From assembly GCF_008124765.1 (NCBI RefSeq), contig NZ_VNHS01000006.1:434001-498000 (forward strand): a DNA stretch of 64,000 bases. The letters are read 5' to 3'. The notes beneath the pieces were generated by a model. That model worked only from the letters and a program-made list of their open reading frames with translations. It had not been told where the DNA came from and searched no databases. The position numbers and the translations under genes were made by a program. This DNA comes from Paenibacillus methanolicus. Its GTDB lineage: Bacteria > Bacillota > Bacilli > Paenibacillales > Paenibacillaceae. Below, in pieces: positions 43,962 through 53,004 of this stretch. Within the stretch, counting starts at the first letter, position 1. Every line of letters starts with the position of its first letter.

Positions 43962-46487
43962 TTAATTCGTCAAGTTGGTGTGCTGCAGGAAGCGGCGAAT
44001 AATGGCTGCGGCTTCATCGCGCGTCAGCTCGCGGGAAGCGCCAAGGGAGTCGTTCTCGAAGCCCTTGATGACGCCGCCTTTGTTCGCGCTCTCCAGATAA
44101 GCTTTCGACCAGTCGGCCCCTTTGGAAGCATCCTTGAAGCTTGCGTCGAGCGATTCGGAGCGAACTTGCGGCAGCTCCAGCTCGAAGTTGGCGCGGAAGC
44201 GCATCAGCACCGCGACAAGCTGTTCGCGCGTCGTCAGCGCTTCGGGCGCGAACGTTCCGTCCGGATAGCCCTTGAACAGTCCCGCGCCGATCGCGAGCTG
44301 GATCGCTTCGGAAGCTGCCGCATCCTCGGGAAGATCGCTAAATCCGGCATCGCCTGACAAGCCTTTCGTCCGATGTCCGAGACCAAGCGATTGAACGAGC
44401 ATCGTCGCCAAATCTCCGCGGGTGACATTGCCGTGCGCATTGAACTTGCCGTCGGCCTCGCCGGCAATATTGTCTTTATTCGCCATGAAGAGCAAGTCTT
44501 GTGCGCCCCAATGCCCGCTCAAATCGTCAAACTGCCGTTCGCGCTGAACGAGCGTGACCGTAGCGTTCGTCGGCGTCTCGACGACGGCGTGTTCCTGATC
44601 GACAATGCGAACCGGCACCGGAACGTATTGTCCGTCTACCAGCATAACGGCCGCAAGCGTAGTCGGGTCCGTAACGCCTTCCGGGAGCGGCAGCGTAAAA
44701 TGCGCGTAGCGGTCGCCGTATTGGGCGATCGACGTCGTCTTGTCGCCATTTTGAACCTTCACGCTGAATTTGTACGACGTTCCGATCACCTTGGCGCCTT
44801 GACCGGCTGCCCATTCGGCGGCCGCCTCGCGAACCGCTTTCGGCTGTTTCTCGATCTTCAGCTCGATCTTCGTCTCCCTGGTCATGCCGTCCGCTCCGGC
44901 TTGCAGCTGCTCCGGAATGGAAACCGTCGGGAAGTCGATCGCGACATCCCCGGTAATCATCGCGAGGCGTTGCGTCTTATCCGCCATCGCCTGAACGAGA
45001 TCGCCGGTGATGTTCCCGTATACGTTCTCCGCGCCCTTCAACGAACGTACCCGTACGGCGATCGTCTCCTTGACTGATGCTTCCGTCAAGGCGCTCATGA
45101 CGCCGTCGGCCTCAAAATTGAAATCCGCGCGTTCGATCACGTTGCCGTCTTTGACCAGGTTGAGTTTGGCTGCCTGGGACGTTTCCACGTTCTTCTTCAC
45201 CGCGACGACTTCGATCAGCGATTCTTCTTCGCTAACTTGCGCGGAAAACGCCGAGTACGACACGGAAGCCGGTTCGGTGATCGCCGCAGCCACCGCTCCG
45301 ACAGCTTCGCTCCCCCTTATGTCGCCGGTGTCCGCCAGAAGCGCCGCATTCTTCGGAATGACGGTAAAGGAGATATATTTGCCCAGATCCGCGGAGACCA
45401 GCACATAGCTCGCGCTTGTTGCGCCTAGGATCGGGTTTTTGTTCATGCCTTCCCCGTCATCGGCACGGTACCACTGATACAAGCTACCGCTCTCCGGGTC
45501 GTTATTCGCGTCCATATAGGCAAAGGAGGCGCTCAGCGTCTGACCGACTCTAGTCGTACCTACAACGGATGCCCCGCTTGCAACGGGCGCCGCAGCGACG
45601 GCTAACGTCGGACTGCTCGAGGTCGGCGTCCCCGTGCCTAGGAAGTTCGCGGCATTCTTCGGCGTGACTTCGAACGTGATGAATTTGCCGGCGTCCGCGA
45701 ATGTCGGTACGTAAGATTGCGCCGTCGCGCCGATAATAGCCGATTTGTTCGTGCCGGCCCCATCGTCCGCGCGGTACCATTTGAACGTCGTGCCGCTCTG
45801 CGTATCCCCCGAGTTGGCGTCGGCATACGTGTAACTTCCGCTCAGCGTCTGACCGACGGCAGCGGTGCCGGAGATCGAGACCGGCGCCGCGGTCGGCGCT
45901 GCAGGGCTGGATACCATGCCGATGGTCGTATAATCGGCTTCCGTTCCTGTCGTCGGCGTATCATCCGCCACCGGCGTTACGCCAAAAACGATATACTTCC
46001 CAACATCGTCGCTCGTCAGCGTGTAGTTCGTTCCGGTAGCACCGGGGATTGTCGTCTTGATGCTGCCGTCATAACGATACCACTGCTTCACGCTCGCACC
46101 TTCGTTATCGTTATCGGCATCGTGGAAGGCATAGGTTGCCGTCAGCGTCTCGCCGACCTGCAGCACACCCGTAATTGATACACCCGTTGCCGTCGGCGCG
46201 CCGCCGCCTTCGCCAATGACGTTCAACAGCTTGCTGAAGCCGGGCTTGCGCAGAAATTCGTTCTTGAAATATTTCAGCGAGTCGCCGCGGTACAAACGGG
46301 AGGATGCCCCGCCGGCCGGAACATGCTGGAGTCGCAGTCCGATATGGGACGAGTGGATAGCCAACGACGACGCCTTCGGAGGAAGCGCTTCGCGAGCGGA
46401 GACCGGCACCGCCCCAAGACCCATCGATAGGGCAAGCATCGAATAAGCCACCTTCGTATATCTTCTCTTCTTCTCGTAGTTCGTCAT
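43962..46487 (-). CDS. SLH-domain surface protein with three Ig-like repeats
   Basis: 841 residues. Signal peptide (YSMLALSMGLGAVPVSA), then three ~100-residue Ig-like repeats at about 95-395, each with 'VGxTLxxxYxxxDA(N)', 'KWYRADDG' and 'GKFITFEVTPK' blocks; a long beta-rich middle; and three SLH motifs at about 640-841 (LSGHWGAQDLLFMANKD, AIQLAIGAGLFKGYPDGTF, AYLESANKGGVIKGFEN). SLH domains anchor proteins to pyruvylated wall polymer. It starts 3 bases after the YheC/D stop with AAAGGAG inside that gene, so the two are one transcript. Probably an adhesin or S-layer-associated protein. Confidence 0.9.
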   Translation of the reverse strand: MTNYEKKRRYTKVAYSMLALSMGLGAVPVSAREALPPKASSLAIHSSHIGLRLQHVPAGGASSRLYRGDSLKYFKNEFLRKPGFSKLLNVIGEGGGAPTATGVSITGVLQVGETLTATYAFHDADNDNEGASVKQWYRYDGSIKTTIPGATGTNYTLTSDDVGKYIVFGVTPVADDTPTTGTEADYTTIGMVSSPAAPTAAPVSISGTAAVGQTLSGSYTYADANSGDTQSGTTFKWYRADDGAGTNKSAIIGATAQSYVPTFADAGKFITFEVTPKNAANFLGTGTPTSSSPTLAVAAAPVASGASVVGTTRVGQTLSASFAYMDANNDPESGSLYQWYRADDGEGMNKNPILGATSASYVLVSADLGKYISFTVIPKNAALLADTGDIRGSEAVGAVAAAITEPASVSYSAFSAQVSEEESLIEVVAVKKNVETSQAAKLNLVKDGNVIERADFNFEADGVMSALTEASVKETIAVRVRSLKGAENVYGNITGDLVQAMADKTQRLAMITGDVAIDFPTVSIPEQLQAGADGMTRETKIELKIEKQPKAVREAAAEWAAGQGAKVIGTSYKFSVKVQNGDKTTSIAQYGDRYAHFTLPLPEGVTDPTTLAAVMLVDGQYVPVPVRIVDQEHAVVETPTNATVTLVQRERQFDDLSGHWGAQDLLFMANKDNIAGEADGKFNAHGNVTRGDLATMLVQSLGLGHRTKGLSGDAGFSDLPEDAAASEAIQLAIGAGLFKGYPDGTFAPEALTTREQLVAVLMRFRANFELELPQVRSESLDASFKDASKGADWSKAYLESANKGGVIKGFENDSLGASRELTRDEAAAIIRRFLQHTNLTN

Positions 46488-46490
46488 CGA

Positions 46491-47549
46491 TTAAAACGCT
46501 CCTTTAATTTGGCTGGCGGTGGCGGCGACATGAGCGGCGTAGGCTATCCCATGGCGAGCGGTTTCGAACTCATGCAGAATCATGCCGACATTGCCAATAT
46601 TGGCTTCGAACGCGTAGAGCGTCCCGCTAGCATCAAGTCCAAGATCAAGTCCGATTTCGTGGAAACCGTCTCCCAGCTCCTCCTGCAAAGCTAGCGCGAC
46701 CGCTTCGGCTTGGCGCCTCACCTCGGCATCGAGCTTCGCTCCTTCGATCGCGCCGAATTGCGCCGTCAAGAACAGCTGCCAATCGGCAAACCCGCGCATC
46801 GTATGGTCATGATTCGTGACGTTGACATGCGGCGTAAGGGAGAGCAGCGGCATAATCATGCCATGACACCATAATCCGGCGCCGTTTTTCATGAGATGGA
46901 CGCGGATGCTATAGGTAAGTCCTTCTTTCGTCCGGCTCTCGATCGCTTTTTGCACCGTGAATCGCTCCATAGCGAACATGGCCGTTAACACGTCGAACTC
47001 TTGCGGATTCAATACGTGCACATGCGTCTGGTCGTCCACTTCGTACACCCATTCTTTCTTGGTGACGAATACGGTTCGCCGGCCCCTGGCCCGATGATCG
47101 GATTTGAAAATGACCCGTTCATGCCGGTCGATGAATGCCGGTATATCTCCCCTGCGTTTCCCGTTCATGTACGGCAGCAGCAGCGAACGAAGCTCGGCCC
47201 GTCTGGACAACAACGCATAGAAATCCAACTTGCCGAAGCTTTTCTCCGGAAGGGTATGGGTCATCGGAATGGTCGCCAATTTGGCATATGCGCCGAACTT
47301 GTCCTTGCCTTTGCGGCGGTATCGATCATAGATCACGTCCGGATACGGAAAGACGTCTTTAATCCAGCGGCCGTCGCGGAAAACAAAACCCGCAATCGTG
47401 CCCTGCCGCTCGTTCACCGACTTGGGATGAAAATAATAAAAGCCGAATCCCCGCTCCAACGCCATGCAGTGGCAGGCGAACAAGAAGTTCTCCGGCATCT
47501 TCCAGCCGAGCATCATTCCGATCCAATGCGCTTTCGGCCCATTATCCAT
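46491..47549 (-). CDS. YheC/YheD-family ATP-grasp protein
   Basis: 352 residues, single-domain. ATP-grasp blocks: IDRHERVIFKSDHRARGRR, FTVQKAIESRTKEGLTYSIRVHLMKNG, and the metal-binding end EIGLDLGLDASGTLYAFEANIGN (E-x-N kept). An N-terminal WIGMMLGWKMPEN segment matches the YheC/D leader. GGAGG lies nine bases before ATG 47549. Co-transcribed with the SLH protein that follows. Family is endospore-coat-associated in Bacillus; enzymatic product unknown. Related to the double protein that converges on this operon. Confidence 0.85.
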   Translation of the reverse strand: MDNGPKAHWIGMMLGWKMPENFLFACHCMALERGFGFYYFHPKSVNERQGTIAGFVFRDGRWIKDVFPYPDVIYDRYRRKGKDKFGAYAKLATIPMTHTLPEKSFGKLDFYALLSRRAELRSLLLPYMNGKRRGDIPAFIDRHERVIFKSDHRARGRRTVFVTKKEWVYEVDDQTHVHVLNPQEFDVLTAMFAMERFTVQKAIESRTKEGLTYSIRVHLMKNGAGLWCHGMIMPLLSLTPHVNVTNHDHTMRGFADWQLFLTAQFGAIEGAKLDAEVRRQAEAVALALQEELGDGFHEIGLDLGLDASGTLYAFEANIGNVGMILHEFETARHGIAYAAHVAATASQIKGAF

Positions 47550-47673
47550 AACCTCGTTCCTCCCCACGAAAAAGCATCTGGAGCCAACTTTTTTCTCTAC
47601 TGCATTTATCGTCGGATTAGCGGTCGCGATGTAGAAGAGCGCCTATACGAAATATTGCCGCCGAAAGCAAAAA

Positions 47674-47701
47674 AAACCAGTCATCGCATGATAGCTGGTT
47701 T
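47674..47701 (-). terminator. Intrinsic terminator of the GGDEF-EAL operon
   Basis: AAACCAG/CTGGTTT with extra internal pairs; minus strand continues TTTTTTGC. Confidence 0.78.
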
Positions 47702-47726
47702 CGAGCGGAATAATTGTTCGAGTCCT

Positions 47727-48926
47727 TCAAGTTCCTGCAATCGCCTCTTGCGGCCTACCCAGATGGTACCCTTGCGCGAGGGGAACGCCCATGTCGCGGA
47801 TGTAGGACAGCTCTTCCTCCGTTTCGATGCCTTCGGCGATGATGGCGCTGCCCATTTTGGAGGCGAATTCGGTAAACGTGTGCACGATATGACCTTTCAC
47901 CGCGTCGGCATGAATGCCGCGAATGAGCGAACGGTCGATTTTGATAAAATCCGGCTGCAGCTCCACGATCGATTGGAGGGACGAATAGCCCGCGCCGGCA
48001 TCGTCGATCGCAATCTGGAATCCCTGGCTCCGATAATGATCGAGCGTCCGCTTGGCGGCCTGGAAATCCTCGATCGAGCTGCGTTCGGTAATCTCGAACA
48101 CGACGTGGTGCGCGGAGAGGCCCATGTCGGCTAGAAGCGACAGCGTCTGGCCCGGCGTAAACTGCGGATCGTCCATAATTTGCGCGGTAAGATTAATGAA
48201 CAGCTTCTGTCCGCCGGACAGACCCGCGCTCGACTCGATGGCGCGCTCGCGGGCCAGCCGGTCCAGCACGTACACCATCCCTTCCGCGGACGCGAAATCG
48301 AACAGCTGCTGCGGGCCCGGGAACCACTGGTTGGCGGGAAAACGGCTTAGCGCCTCGTAGCCATAGACCGACTCGTCGCGCAGCGAGATGATCGGCTGGA
48401 AGACCGGGTAGAGCATCCGCTTGCGCGTGAGCTGGTCGAATAGACGCAGCTTCATGCTGCGTTCCGTCGCGAACAGATGCTGGCCGTGCACGAGCGCCCG
48501 CTTCATCCCTTCATACCACCACGATGAATTGAGGCGCTGGCCGTTAGCCCGCATATAGGCGATACCCGTATGCAGCGCCATGCCGGCTAACATATCCGAT
48601 CTCGCGACGCCGCGGAATGACGGTTCCCAATCGCGCTTCAGCCGATTCGCGAGATCCAGCAGCCGTTCCTCTTGCAGCTCCCCGTCATCGCCGGACATCG
48701 GCAGGCAAAGGAACAAATCCTCGCGCATCCAAATCTGCTGCACGCCGGGCAGCTCCGCTCGGAGCGCTTCCGTCTCCCGCTCGATAAAGTTTCTCCACTG
48801 CGCGGCCGACCAGCTTCTGCGCCGGTATTCGTCCTTGCCCGGTCCATGCCAAGCCAAATAGATGATGCCGGCGGCACCGGGTCGCGATTTGCCCCACAGC
48901 CGGCTATAGTGTCGATTCATATCCAT
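47727..48926 (-). CDS. EAL-domain cyclic-di-GMP phosphodiesterase
   Basis: 399 residues. N-terminal ~150-residue domain without clear family (RSWSAAQWRNFIERETEAL, LFLCLPMSGDDG; resembles a degenerate GGDEF fold), then a complete EAL domain at about 155-395. Catalytic set present: YEALSRF, FINLT, EITERSS, IDDAGAGYSS, KIDRSLI, AEGIETEEE and QGYHLGRP, so hydrolysis of c-di-GMP is predicted. No membrane segment. ATG 48926 (GGAG six bases ahead) overlaps the end of the upstream CBS-GGDEF gene by 23 bases, so the opposing enzymes are made together. Confidence 0.9.
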   Translation of the reverse strand: MDMNRHYSRLWGKSRPGAAGIIYLAWHGPGKDEYRRRSWSAAQWRNFIERETEALRAELPGVQQIWMREDLFLCLPMSGDDGELQEERLLDLANRLKRDWEPSFRGVARSDMLAGMALHTGIAYMRANGQRLNSSWWYEGMKRALVHGQHLFATERSMKLRLFDQLTRKRMLYPVFQPIISLRDESVYGYEALSRFPANQWFPGPQQLFDFASAEGMVYVLDRLARERAIESSAGLSGGQKLFINLTAQIMDDPQFTPGQTLSLLADMGLSAHHVVFEITERSSIEDFQAAKRTLDHYRSQGFQIAIDDAGAGYSSLQSIVELQPDFIKIDRSLIRGIHADAVKGHIVHTFTEFASKMGSAIIAEGIETEEELSYIRDMGVPLAQGYHLGRPQEAIAGT

Positions 48927-50406
48927 GACTTGCTCCACGTTGACTTCGTTCCTCTCCCCGATGCATTTCAAACACGCCGCCGCCCACATACGAGCTGCCT
49001 CGCATGCTCTTGGCCCGCTTCTTCAATCGCGCCGCAGCCTGCGACAAATTCTCCGGCGTGACCGGCCGGTCGCCGTCCCACCGCACGAGCGAGACGGACA
49101 AGCTGACGCCTTCTTGGTCGACCCGGTTGCCCGAACGATCCGACACGGCCAGATTATCCGCCCCGCCATAGAAACTCGCGACGCCGTCGTCGAATCGGCG
49201 CAGGACCGATCGGCACAACGTCTCGCCTTGCCCGGCATCGGCCATGACGATGAAATCGTCGCCGCCAATATGGCCGACGAAGCTGCCGTCCGGCGCTATC
49301 AGCCTCGTTTCCTCCTGCAGGACCGAAGCGCAATATCGAATCAACGCATCGCCTTGGCTGAAGCCGAAGCGATCGTTGAACCATTTGAAGTAGTCCATAT
49401 CCGCGTAAAGCACAGCGAAGGGGCGCCCTTCGACAATCCGCCGCTGCATCTCCCGGACGATCGACGCATTGCCCGGCAATCCGGTAAGCGGATTGGACGT
49501 CCTCGCTTCTTCCGTCCGCAGGTTCGTCATGCTCTCCAGAATGGAGCGGATCGACGCGGCCCCGAGCAGTCGTTCGTCCCGCGTGATGACGACGACATCG
49601 TACAGCTTGGCATGATCCCGGGCGGTCGCCAGCTGCGAGACCGATTCTACCGAGCTTTCGGCGTCGACAATGAGCGGATGATCGTCCATGATTTTCTCGA
49701 TCGGACGATTCCAATACAGCGCGATGCCGAACGGCCCGGCCAGCAATTGGTGCAGCTTCTCCTTCATAATCAGTCCGACCGGACGCTGACCCTCTACGAT
49801 GACCGCACCCTGCACGCGCTCGTTCATCTCGAACAGCTTGCCCACCTCCGATACGCGCGTTTTCACGTCAAATACCGGAATTTGCTTTGCCAACGCGCCG
49901 ATTTGGAACGCGGCTCCGACAGGCGTTTGTGCGGCCACCACCGTCTCGTCCTGGTCTTCATTGCGCCCGCGGACCGGATGCCGTAGCGGCTCGTTCGCGG
50001 CCAACATCGCTTCTTTCAGCGCGCCGTATATCATCGATTCCGCCGAACGCCCCACGCCGGAAGGGTAAATCGCCGAACTGCCGATCGCATAGCCCGCAAT
50101 GTCGTGCTGCCCGCTTCGTTGCGCTGCTCGCAGGCACTCGCGCAGCGCTGTCGCCGATTGGGCGATAAGCCTGTCCAGCCGTACGTCCTCGCGCTGCCGG
50201 CCGAGCAGGAAATAATGATCGTGATCCATCCGGTACTGCCCAAATAAACGGCGTTCACGTTCCATCCATTGCCGGGTGGCGGCCATCTCGCCGTTTCCCG
50301 CTCGTTCGACATGAAGCAAAATAACGCCGACCCCGCCATGATGCCAGCGCTCCGTTATTTTCTCTATCAACGTTCGATCCAGCAATCCGTATCCGATCTC
50401 TTCCAC
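48904..50406 (-). CDS. CBS-pair GGDEF protein (diguanylate cyclase)
   Basis: 500 residues, soluble. N-terminal ~160-residue helical/alpha-beta region of no known family; CBS-like pair at about 175-295 (AVIVEGQRPVGLIMKEKLHQLL, RPIEKIMDDHPLIVDAESSV, YDVVVITRDERLLG); GGDEF domain at about 305-470 (NPLTGLPGNASIVREM, ADMDYFKWFNDRFGFSQGD, HIGGDDFIVM). The active-site loop is GGDDF, an allowed variant (central Asp-Asp). CBS modules usually bind adenine nucleotides. The CBS part aligns well with that of the chemoreceptor at 57702. GTG start with GAGGGG six bases ahead. Confidence 0.88.
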   Translation of the reverse strand: MEEIGYGLLDRTLIEKITERWHHGGVGVILLHVERAGNGEMAATRQWMERERRLFGQYRMDHDHYFLLGRQREDVRLDRLIAQSATALRECLRAAQRSGQHDIAGYAIGSSAIYPSGVGRSAESMIYGALKEAMLAANEPLRHPVRGRNEDQDETVVAAQTPVGAAFQIGALAKQIPVFDVKTRVSEVGKLFEMNERVQGAVIVEGQRPVGLIMKEKLHQLLAGPFGIALYWNRPIEKIMDDHPLIVDAESSVESVSQLATARDHAKLYDVVVITRDERLLGAASIRSILESMTNLRTEEARTSNPLTGLPGNASIVREMQRRIVEGRPFAVLYADMDYFKWFNDRFGFSQGDALIRYCASVLQEETRLIAPDGSFVGHIGGDDFIVMADAGQGETLCRSVLRRFDDGVASFYGGADNLAVSDRSGNRVDQEGVSLSVSLVRWDGDRPVTPENLSQAAARLKKRAKSMRGSSYVGGGVFEMHRGEERSQRGASHGYESTL

Positions 50407-50529
50407 GGCTATCCCCTCGATGCGAATGAACTGATTCCCTTGCTCTATTCCGCTATTGTAGCACCGGATTGTTTAAGGAACGTTCCGTGATTGTAAAGCG
50501 TGGGTAAAAGCAAGGGACAAAAACAAACA

Positions 50530-50552
50530 GGCCGGTTCCTGAGGAACCGGCC
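50530..50552 (-). terminator. Intrinsic terminator
   Basis: Perfect GGCCGGTTCC/GGAACCGGCC, 3-base loop; minus strand continues TGTTTGTTTTTG. An open frame reads straight through it, showing that the upstream gene lost its native 3' end. Confidence 0.9.
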
Positions 50553-50810
50553 GGGCGGGACGAAGGGCAACTCGCCGATGACTTCCGCTCGGACGAACGT
50601 CTCAGCGATTCGGGATGCGGTCGTAAAGTTTAGCTCCGTGCGTTCATGATAGAGCTCGTTACTACCGCTATAGAGCGGGTAAGTGTCTCTGAGCGCTTGA
50701 ATCTCGTTTTGCGTTAACTGATCTTTTGGATCCGAATTATCGGACGGATACAAGGTAACTACACTTATTCCGATCAATACGATGAATGCAAATAATAATC
50801 GTTTATTCAT
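50553..50810 (-). pseudogene. Truncated exported small protein, unknown
   Basis: Starts MNKRLLFAFIVLIGISVVTLYP, a signal/anchor helix, then a hydrophilic segment (DQLTQNEIQALRDTYPLYSG, TASRIAETFVRAEVIGELP). GGGGGG precedes the ATG. After VIGELP the frame enters the terminator stem at 50530-50552 and runs on to 50445 as unrelated residues, so the 3' end has been deleted. It begins 12 bases after the decayed secreted-protein gene upstream, as a former operon partner. Not recognised. Confidence 0.55.
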
Positions 50811-50822
50811 ATTACGTCCCCC

Positions 50823-51345
50823 CTAATATTTATTTGCAAGATCATTAATGTCATGACTTTGGTATATCCAGGAAACGCCCCCGTTCTCATAATTGAATTC
50901 GCATTGCTGGAACGTTTCGCAAGACTTGCAGCACTCTCATTTGGATTTCTAATATTAATTAAGACATCGTCAGTACTTGTTAACTCTGTAAATCCTTGCA
51001 AAGAAGATTGGCTAAAAAACCGACGTTATCATCCCGCCACTGTTTTGAAGGCGTCACAATATCAACATTGGGTTCGGGGAACGAAACACGGCTAACTTTT
51101 ACATCGCTTGTTGCATTTGGCCATGCATTTGTTGCAGGAACATAGTAAGAAGACCATGCCGAAGATATGTTATCCCCATTAACATTAAGATGTGGAATTA
51201 AATAATTCCATGTAGTCATCCATTTAGTGATATCGGAGTTCCTTTAGGGGCACTTCCTTCGTAATAAATTTCATGTGCTAGAGCCGACGGTACGGCTGTG
51301 ACCAATGCTCCTGTTAAAATGAATGAAAAAAAATGAAAACTTGAA
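50823..51345 (-). pseudogene. Decayed secreted protein, possibly a matrixin-like metalloprotease
   Basis: Four frames are needed. A signal-peptide-like stretch without Met (ILTGALVTAVPSALAHEIYY) shifts near 51228 into MTTWNYLIPHLNVNGDNISS...VDIVTPSKQWRDDNVGFLAN, shifts near 51010 into LTSTDDVLINIRNPNESA and SSNANSIMRTGAFPGYTK, and a last frame gives HDINDLANKY-stop. 'S-I-M' followed by 'H-D-I-N-D' at the end is the Met-turn and tail pattern of small metzincins (matrixin-like), but no H-E-x-x-H remains. The protease call is tentative; the decay is certain. Confidence 0.5.
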
Positions 51346-51347
51346 TA

Positions 51348-51385
51348 AAAGTGGCGCCACGGGAATTGTCCTGTGACGCCACTTT
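51348..51385 (-). terminator. Intrinsic terminator of Pst operon 1
   Basis: AAAGTGGCG/CGCCACTTT arms, partly paired interior; minus strand continues TATTCAAGTTTTC. Lies 127 bases after the phoU stop. Confidence 0.7.
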
Positions 51386-51511
51386 AATTCATGTTTAGGG
51401 TCATGACGAGAATTTGCTGAAATACAGACTAATAAACCAAACCTAAGTCATTCAGGTTGATGGAATGTTTTAAATGATGACAGTGGATCTTATTTATATC
51501 CTGTTAAGAAG

Positions 51512-52168
51512 TCAAACGTTCAAATCCGGCCGTTTCCCAAGCACCAAATACACGACGCTCTCGCCGATGTTCGTCGCGTGGTCCGCGATCCGCTCGACGT
51601 AGCGGCCGGCGAAACTGATCATGCCCGCCTGCGTGATCGTCTGCGGGTTGCTGACCATCAGCTTGAACAAATCCTGCGTCACTTGATTGTACAGCGCGTC
51701 GACCTCGTCGTCGTCCTTAGCCATTTTGTAGGCCAAATCGACGTTCTCCTGCACGTAGGATTGGATCGACTCGTGAATCATCTGCTGCGTCACCTCCGCC
51801 ATGCGCGGCAGATCGATAAGCGGTTTCACGAGCGTCTGACCTTGCAGACGAAGCGTAATCTTCGCGATATCGACCGACAGGTCGCCCATCCGCTCGAGAT
51901 CCGCCGCCATCTTGAACGCCGTCAGAATCCGGCGCAAATCCTTCGCCACCGGCTGCTGCGTCGCGATCATCCGCGCCCCGAGCTGGTCGATGCGTTCTTC
52001 CAGTTCGTTCAGCCTTCGGTCTTGCTCCACGATGACGCGCGCCTTCTCGGCATCCAGCGTCTGCAGAGACGCCATTGCCTCCGCGAGCGCGTGCTCGACG
52101 CGTTCGCCCATCTCGACGAGCAGCTCCTGTAGCTGCTTCAGTCCTTCATCCAGTTCTTTGCGTTTCAC
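51512..52168 (-). CDS. phoU: Phosphate signalling protein PhoU (copy 1)
   Basis: 218 residues: two three-helix bundles, each with a metal-binding E/D-x3-D pattern (DLERMGDLSVDIAK; RYVERIADHATNIGE). PhoU modulates Pst transport and, where present, PhoR signalling. GTG 52168 chosen for GGGGAG eight bases upstream. Last gene of pstS-C-A-B-phoU operon 1. About 45-50% alike by eye to copy 2 at 56084. Confidence 0.95.
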   Translation of the reverse strand: MKRKELDEGLKQLQELLVEMGERVEHALAEAMASLQTLDAEKARVIVEQDRRLNELEERIDQLGARMIATQQPVAKDLRRILTAFKMAADLERMGDLSVDIAKITLRLQGQTLVKPLIDLPRMAEVTQQMIHESIQSYVQENVDLAYKMAKDDDEVDALYNQVTQDLFKLMVSNPQTITQAGMISFAGRYVERIADHATNIGESVVYLVLGKRPDLNV

Positions 52169-52230
52169 GACCGCATCTCCCCTTCGTCGGCGATTCACCG
52201 CCCCGTTGTCGCTTCTTGCGATGACTCTCG

Positions 52231-52989
52231 TTAGCCGAACCGGCCAGAGATGTAATCGTCTGTTTCTTTCTCGGACGGATTCGTGAACATTTTGTCCGTG
52301 TCGTCCGTCTCGATCAGCTTGCCCATATAGAAGAACGCCGTCCGGTCGGACACGCGCGCCGCCTGCTGCATGTTATGCGTTACGATGACGATGCAATATT
52401 CCTTCTTCAGCTCGGCGATCAGCTCCTCGATCTTCGAGGTGGATACCGGATCGAGCGCGGAAGCCGGTTCGTCCATCAGGATGACCTTCGGTTTGACCGC
52501 GATCGAACGCGCGATGCACAACCGCTGCTGTTGTCCGCCCGAGAGCGCGAGCGCCGAGTTGTGCAGCCGGTCCTTCGTCTCGTTCCAGAGCGCCGCCCTG
52601 CGCAGGGAGTCTTCGACGATCTCGTCGAGCTTCTTCTTGTTCTTAATCCCGTGGTAGCGCGGACCGAATGCAATGTTCTCGTAGATCGATTTATGGAATG
52701 GGTTGGGACGCTGCCACACCATGCCGATCTGCTGGCGCAGCTCGACGACGTCGACCGACGGGTCGTTGACGTTCACGTCGTCGATCCAGATCTCGCCGGT
52801 CGTCTTCACGCCGCCGATCGTATCGTTCATCCGGTTCAAGCTTCGCAGGAAGGTCGATTTGCCGCAGCCCGAAGGTCCGATCAATGCCGTCACTTGCTTA
52901 GGCGAGAAGCTCAGCGAGACTTTCTTCACCGCTTCCTTCTCCCCGTAAAATACACTCAAGTCTTTCACTTTCATCCCGGTGGTTGCCAT
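52231..52989 (-). CDS. pstB: Phosphate import ATP-binding protein PstB (copy 1)
   Basis: 252 residues. Walker [19 protein letters not shown], signature [15 protein letters not shown], Walker [15 protein letters not shown]-loop [13 protein letters not shown]; all PstB-specific. Drives PstC/PstA. GGAGG before ATG; 15 bases after pstA. Confidence 0.97.
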   Translation of the reverse strand: MATTGMKVKDLSVFYGEKEAVKKVSLSFSPKQVTALIGPSGCGKSTFLRSLNRMNDTIGGVKTTGEIWIDDVNVNDPSVDVVELRQQIGMVWQRPNPFHKSIYENIAFGPRYHGIKNKKKLDEIVEDSLRRAALWNETKDRLHNSALALSGGQQQRLCIARSIAVKPKVILMDEPASALDPVSTSKIEELIAELKKEYCIVIVTHNMQQAARVSDRTAFFYMGKLIETDDTDKMFTNPSEKETDDYISGRFG

Positions 52990-53004
52990 GTGCGATTCCT
53001 CCTG

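Noticed and set aside
50445-50810. An intact 121-residue exported protein
   Set aside because: Its last ~35 codons run through a perfect terminator stem and beyond, so the native 3' end is lost.
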